Below, piece by piece: positions 59,216 to 64,000 of a stretch of DNA of 64,000 nucleotides (the stretch's first letter is position 1; each line of letters starts with the position of its first letter). The notes under the pieces are model-generated. The model was not told where the DNA came from. It ran no database searches and saw only the letters and a list, made by a program, of their open reading frames with translations. The position numbers and the translations under genes were made by a program. Origin of the DNA: Hyalella azteca (Eukaryota; Arthropoda; Malacostraca; Amphipoda; Hyalellidae); assembly GCF_000764305.2 (NCBI RefSeq), contig NW_025932549.1, positions 67,990-131,989 of the forward strand, read 5' to 3'.

Positions 59216-61241
59216 CAGTGGTTCCCAAAGTGGGCGATATCGCCCCCCTAGGGGCGGTGGAAAGATTTTGGGGGGGCGGTGAGGAAGAAGAGGGCGGTAG
59301 GAGGACGATAGGGGGGCGGTAGTCCGAAGTCAATGTCAGAAGTTCGAACGTGCGTTTGACGATTTGTAAACAACACGTGCATCACATGACTCCCAGCGAT
59401 GGTTTTTTCACCCAGATCTGTTTTTTAACCTCTCCTGTGTTTACGTCTCGGACAAATTACCGGCCGGTCTCACGGCCAATTTCCAAATTCAATGATCAAG
59501 GAATATCTCGCAAACTAATGAACGCAACTTTATGAAACTTGGTACACGTATTCATTAGGACCTAACGGTAATGTGTTGCTCGTGAAAATTGTTTGAATTT
59601 TGCCATCGTTTGTTTTTGCCATAGTTACTTATATGGCAATACGATCCGAAATTCACAGTGATCAAGTAATTTCTTCCAAACTACTGAACAGATTCGTACG
59701 AAATTTTGAATTTACAGTCCAAACTACCAAACGGTAACGTTAGCTCGTGAAATTTTTTTCGATTGTGCCTTCGTTCGCGAGTTTTTTTTTTTCATTTCAC
59801 CTTCATTCGTGATTTAAACGGGTTGCCTGCCGAAGACCACAACTGCCCTGGATGTAATGGACCATCATGATTCCTGCCTTCCGGAACGTAGCCTTCAACA
59901 CTTCAAGCCGTCCGTATCTAGGCCGTGGGTCGAACCAGCCCTCGGTCGAACGGCCACTTGTCGAAGGACGATAAATTTTGGAACAGAACTATGCTATCTG
60001 AAACCTAACCTCAGATGCGGTGAACGTAAAATTACGTAATTTAACGATGCCCGGAAGTCAGATTCGATCCGCGGCCTGGTGGTGCACGGCAGGTGGTGAT
60101 CAAGGCTGGAAGAGGACAAAGCCGAGTGGAGCACGGCTGATTGGTGGATGTCCGGAGAGATCCAAGGCGTTCGATTCAGGGCTTATTTGTGCGCAAAATT
60201 GGTGGTGCACGGCTGCGCTCCCATTTAAACAGCAATATGTGCCTAAATTCGCAGTAATCAAGAAATTTTTTCCTACTACAGAACAGATTTGAACGAAACA
60301 TAGTATCTAAATACCTAACCTCAGCAGCGGGGATGTTTACAATTTTTTCGTTTTGCTTTCGTTTGCGAGTTATACGGCTATACATATAAGGCTTTTGGTT
60401 TACCCGGCCGGTAGAAAATCCGTTCGTTCCTCCTATATCTGTATTGTATATCTCGCGAACGAAATCAAAATAGAAAAATTGTCACCAGGTAAACATCACC
60501 GTTGAGAGGTTAGGTATTTATATACAAAGTTTCGTTGAAATCTGTTCTGTAGTTTAGAAGAAATTTCTTGATCGCCGCGAATTTAAATAACAAATTACCC
60601 GGCGATACGGGCCGAATATAAGAAAGTGTGAAGTCAAGAATGACGGTGAAATGAAAAAAAAAACTCACAAACGAAGGTCACATCGAAAAAAAATTACAAG
60701 CTAAAAAAAACCACCGTTTGGTAGTTAGGAATGTATATTCAAAATTTCGTTCAAATCTGTTCAATAGTTTGGAAGAAATTCTTTGATCACTTCGAATTTC
60801 GGCCTCTTTCGCAATATACGCGTAACTCACAAATGAAGGTTAAATTAAAAAAAATACAAGCTAAGCATCACCGTTAGATTCTGATAAATACGTGTTCCAA
60901 GTTTCACAGAGCTGCGTTCATTAGCTTGGGAGATATTACTTGATAATTGAATTTGTAGATTGGTCGTGAGACCGGCCACGTGTCCGGCCGTAAATTCGCT
61001 CGCGACGTCCTAGGTTTCTAGTGCTTAAACAGTTAAAACAGCTGAAAAACATATTGGTTCACTGAAGGGGGTTCTATTTGTGAAGTACACATTGTGTTTA
61101 ACCTTATTCTTTAAAAATTGCAGCGTACTAAATTTAAAATAGAGGCGTATGTCTGAGGGGGGCGCTAGAAATTCACTAGAGAGCCAAAGGGGGCGCCAGC
61201 CTGAAAAAAAAGCCCAAAAGCCAGCCTGAAAGTTGCCACTG
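59216..61241. mobile_element. Candidate hAT-type element carrying a nested insertion
   Basis: The left end CAGTGGTTCCCAAAGTGGGC is of the classic hAT type. The right end GTTGCCACTG is a degenerate counterpart. The flanking octamers GTCTAATT and GACTAGAG are both decayed forms of an nTCTAGAn target duplication. G-rich GGGGGCGGTGAGGAAG and GGGGGCGCTAGAAATTC stretches lie inside both ends. No transposase frame remains; most of the interior is the foldback element. Confidence 0.6.
59454..60996. mobile_element. Foldback-type element with long modular inverted repeats
   Basis: The outer ends (ACCGGCCGGTCTCACGGCCA and, in reverse, GTGAGACCGGCCACGTGTCC) are inverted. Inward from each come module A (AATATCTCGCAAACTAATGA type), then one or two copies of module B (ACTGAACAGATTC and CAAACGGTAACG type), giving A-B-centre-B-reversed B-reversed B-reversed A. 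The centre (about 59820-60220) is a less AT-rich unique segment with no known protein. The same modules make up the 21.9-kb element. Confidence 0.75.
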
Positions 61242-61524
61242 GACTAGAGAATATCAACACAGTTTCAGGTTAGCTGTTTTCAGGGGTTAGCAGTTTCAGG
61301 TGTTAGCAGTTTCAGAGAACAAATATTACATGATAGTCAACGTCTACCGGTAAGGAAGACGCATCAAGCCACCAACGACTCTGTGTCAACGGGTGATAGA
61401 GAGAGTTGGCAACACTGAGAAGGTACGCGTTGTAGCCGTTGTTTGTTTCAGTAAAATAATTGCAATAGGGCTAGGTAGGCTACGTGACTTCACATTTAAC
61501 CTGTCAGCAATAACATAATTTGCG

Positions 61525-61737
61525 ATGCCTCCTAAAACTAAATTATTCGTTGGAGAACTTCCTAATGAATGCTCTGAAATCGCTCTACGTAAGCTTTTTG
61601 AACGACATGGGGAAGTTACTGAATGCGTTGTTCTTGGGAAATTTGGATTTGTTCACATGAAGTCGGAAGATCAAGCACAAGAGGCCATCAAATCGCTCAA
61701 TCACTATCGATTCCAAGGTTCCACCATAATTGTTGAA
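61525..61737 (+). CDS. RRM RNA-binding protein, first coding exon (Lark/RBM4/RBM14-like), partial gene
   Basis: Starts MPPKTKLFVGELPNECSE at an ATG with G at -3. The 71 codons make nearly one whole RRM: RNP2 KLFVGELP, helix region LRKLFERHGEVTECVV, RNP1-like GKFGFVHM, then QAQEAIKSLNHYRFQGSTII and VE. The short N-terminus and FVHM-type RNP1 are typical of Lark/RBM4 and RBM14 relatives, which bind RNA and act in splicing or translational control; I cannot tell which. The exon most likely ends at GAA before GTGAGT at 61738. Alternatively it runs to GGTACTT a few codons later. Downstream exons lie outside the window. Confidence 0.85.
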
Positions 61738-62316
61738 GTGAGTAGGCTAGGTACTTAATGTTTACTTTTAAACATGATATAATTTAATTATAACATAATG
61801 TGATCGACTGATCGTGATGTCAGTGATGATGATGTGATCATTGTGATGTGAATGTGATTAAATCATTTGATTTTATTAGCATTGGGTATAAAAAAATCAT
61901 GATTTTTTATTTAGGTATTTGTTTATACTATATTTAAATAGGCCTATATTGAATGGCAATCTTTAATTTATTGTGAGAATTTGAGGTATTGACATTCATG
62001 GTATACCTAGACTCCTAGTATAAATATAAAATAAATGTAGGTACTAGATGAATTGGATTTGGAATATAAACCTGTATAGGCTGTATCATGTATGGTGTAC
62101 CTGTTCACTGTTGGCTGTTGCCATTAGACTGATTAGTGTGTACAGTCACTACAGTGTAATTACATACCATACATTGATGATACCCATACCAATGAATTGT
62201 ATGTTTTTGATATAGAGGCATCAAGTGTTGCAATACACTGTAGAGTGTAGTGTTACTAGTGTACCAACTGTAGGTACTTGTAAAGTTGTACTACATAGTA
62301 CATAGGTACTACAGTC

Positions 62317-62803
62317 TACAGCAATCCCTTGATTAACGCGGTTAATAAATCCCCGAGTTTTACCATGTTAAGCAAAACCGCGCTAGCTAGGTAATCAAAC
62401 TTAAGAATATATGGGAATAATTATAATGAATCCTCAAAAATAGCAAAATTACATAATAATTTTCTTCCACTAAAATTCATCATATTTTTTCTAAATAATA
62501 GGGGAAATAAGTAAAAGAAATGCGAATGAATTAACATTTATTTTTTACTGAAAAACGAATCCAATTTCAATTGCACAGTAGTATTAGATTCCTTTCTCTC
62601 CTTAGATTTAGAATTTTTAGATTTCTTCCCTTTTTGTCCATAATTATGACGGTAATTTATCAAGGAAAATTATGTAGTTTGATAAAAATGAGCTGTAGAT
62701 ATGGCAGCGATCTTGACCAGTTGAAGGCTAATGAGTAACTAGAGCACCACCCGTTAATCAAAACCGCGGTATTCAAAACCGTGCTAATCAAGGGATTACT
62801 GTA
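62317..62803. mobile_element. pogo/Tigger-like MITE with TA target duplication
   Basis: Starts TACAGCAATCCCTTGATTA and ends, in reverse, TACAGTAATCCCTTGATTA. The inverted repeats run about 25 bases with subterminal ACCGCG motifs repeated inside both ends (AAACCGCGCTAG, CAAAACCGCGGT). The CAG terminus flanked by TA is characteristic of the pogo/Tigger branch of Tc1/mariner. The 483-base length and absence of a transposase frame make it non-autonomous. Confidence 0.85.
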
Positions 62804-63046
62804 AATAGCTAGCACTAGCCACTAGCAGCTTAGCTAGCCTACCTACCTAATTCTTATAAGGCTATAACTATAAGGTAATAAGTAGTCTTTAACTATTTGA
62901 CTACCTATTTGTTGAATATTAAATAATAAATTATTAATTACAATATAACTATAATTTACATGTGTTAGCTAGCTTATATAAGAAGCAAGAAGGGTTGATT
63001 GAGATTGTATTGACTTCTTTAAAAAGATTTTCCACCCTAATATGAG

Positions 63047-63991
63047 TAGGGTAAACGCGGTATATTCCAACATTGTTGGTAATTCCGACACTTCTCGACT
63101 TTTTTCCTTTATATTAAGCTTTTTCTTAGTTCCATGCATTTGTTGATGGTTGAAAACTTGAAATAGTGAGGTCATACGTTTGCGCGCCATACTATTGCCA
63201 AAACACTAGGCCTGGGCCGTCTGGCGGGAAAATGTTGAGATCCAAAGAGACAGTGCGCTTCACCCAGCAAGAACATGAAAAATTTGTCAAAGTTGATAGT
63301 TGACCTTGCTCTACCAAATAGTGATAAACTGTTTGTTTAGAAAGAATATTATGGTTTGAGACTTTTAAATAAGTCTGTGAAAATATTAGGAATCCTTCAA
63401 GTATACTTGTATTGGCTGATTTCAAGTCGTAAATAAATTAATAGATGATTAAGTTAAGAGACGGTTATAGACACATAAAAACCAATTCTGACACAGCTTG
63501 GAATTAGACACACACAGCTTGTTCCAAGCTGTTTGCAAAAATTAAAATTTTCTTGATTAAAATTTAAAAGCTTGATAGCTCTTAATTAAAAGCCTAAATA
63601 AGTAGTGTTCAATATTCAATAGTGCTCTAATTCCAAGCTGTGTCATATTCCAATACAGCTCACACAGCGATCAGAATTTGAACACAAGAGTGTCGGAATT
63701 ATGAATTAGTAGAGTTTGAAGCGTGGCCGGAATTAGTCTCACAAAATGCCCAATTTAGTCACACACAGTGTCGTACTGTGTCAGAATATATGGATTTGGT
63801 AGGTTTGCACTCTAAAGGCTTTTAAATAAATATGGCAACATTTTGTGACGTTTCATTGTTGCTGGTGCGTAGTGCGGTGTTTGGATAGTGACGTAAAGCA
63901 AACAGAACTCTAGTTGCGCTTTTGGTTTTTTATATAGCCATTTATTTTTTGCTACGTCCTTAAAGTGTCAGAATATACTGTGTTTACCCTA
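63047..63991. mobile_element. TA-flanked TIR element, Tc1/mariner-like
   Basis: Left end TAGGGTAAACGCGGTATATT; right end in reverse TAGGGTAAACACAGTATATT. The outer TA on each side fits a TA target duplication. Inside are several near-copies of GTGTCRGAATTA and an inverted pair around ATTCCAAGCTGTGTCA. Two minus-strand frames (62969-63190 and 63192-63425) overlap or abut it but show no transposase motif I know. Confidence 0.7.
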
Positions 63992-64000
63992 TTCTAATTA

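Larger units (their letters stand above)
61738..64000 (+). other. Intron of the RRM gene, continuing past the window
   Basis: No further exon of the RRM gene is recognised. Besides the two transposon-like elements listed separately it contains GTGATGTGAATGTGATT-type simple sequence near 61800-61860 and AT-rich unique DNA. Confidence 0.6.

Noticed and set aside
61738..61758. RRM protein ending at the TAA at 61756
   Set aside because: A 77-residue stand-alone RRM is unlikely, and GTGAGT follows the last RRM strand, so an intron is preferred.
62969..63425. Two minus-strand frames as transposase remnants
   Set aside because: They overlap or abut the TIR element, but no DDE or DNA-binding motif can be recognised.

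Overview
The window looks like nuclear DNA of an arthropod. It is AT-rich, intron-containing and full of small tandem repeats and short inverted-repeat transposons. Two of its three recognisable genes, a schnurri/HIVEP-type zinc-finger gene whose finger set ends in an arthropod-Schnurri-like triplet, and an argos (giant-lens) gene, point to Arthropoda. A crustacean is my guess, held with low confidence; the sequence does not settle the class.

Layout. 1-8.5 kb: non-coding, with several short tandem duplications. 8.57-18.63 kb (+): a schnurri homologue that I model as seven exons with matching splice phases (about 2,510 residues, stop at 18,633). Its introns hold a tRNA-derived SINE and a four-unit tandem repeat, and one intron appears to use a GC donor. 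18.6-34.2 kb: 3'UTR and long intergenic DNA with a modular inverted-repeat element (about 21.9-22.6 kb) and, next to the following gene, two coding-like minisatellites and a G-run cluster. 34.2-55.5 kb (+): argos, with a first exon, an 18-kb first intron, a second exon whose 3' end and splice donor are tandemly copied four times, a third exon that meets an early TGA, and a C-terminal exon ending at 55,490. 55.5-61.3 kb: a nest of transposon-like structures (TIR element, near-perfect hairpin, short MITE, hAT-like element carrying a foldback element). 61.5-64 kb (+): the first coding exon of an RRM protein of the Lark/RBM4/RBM14 type, followed by an intron carrying a pogo/Tigger-like MITE and a TA-flanked TIR element that reaches almost to the window end.

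Functional links. From known biology of the families, Schnurri is a nuclear cofactor of Dpp/BMP signalling (with Mad/Medea), and Argos is a secreted inhibitor that sequesters EGF-receptor ligands. Both are developmental signalling genes. They are far apart, so nothing in the sequence says they are co-regulated. No tRNA, rRNA or CRISPR gene was found. All gene models rest on reading frames, splice consensus and family recognition by eye, without alignment or transcript support.
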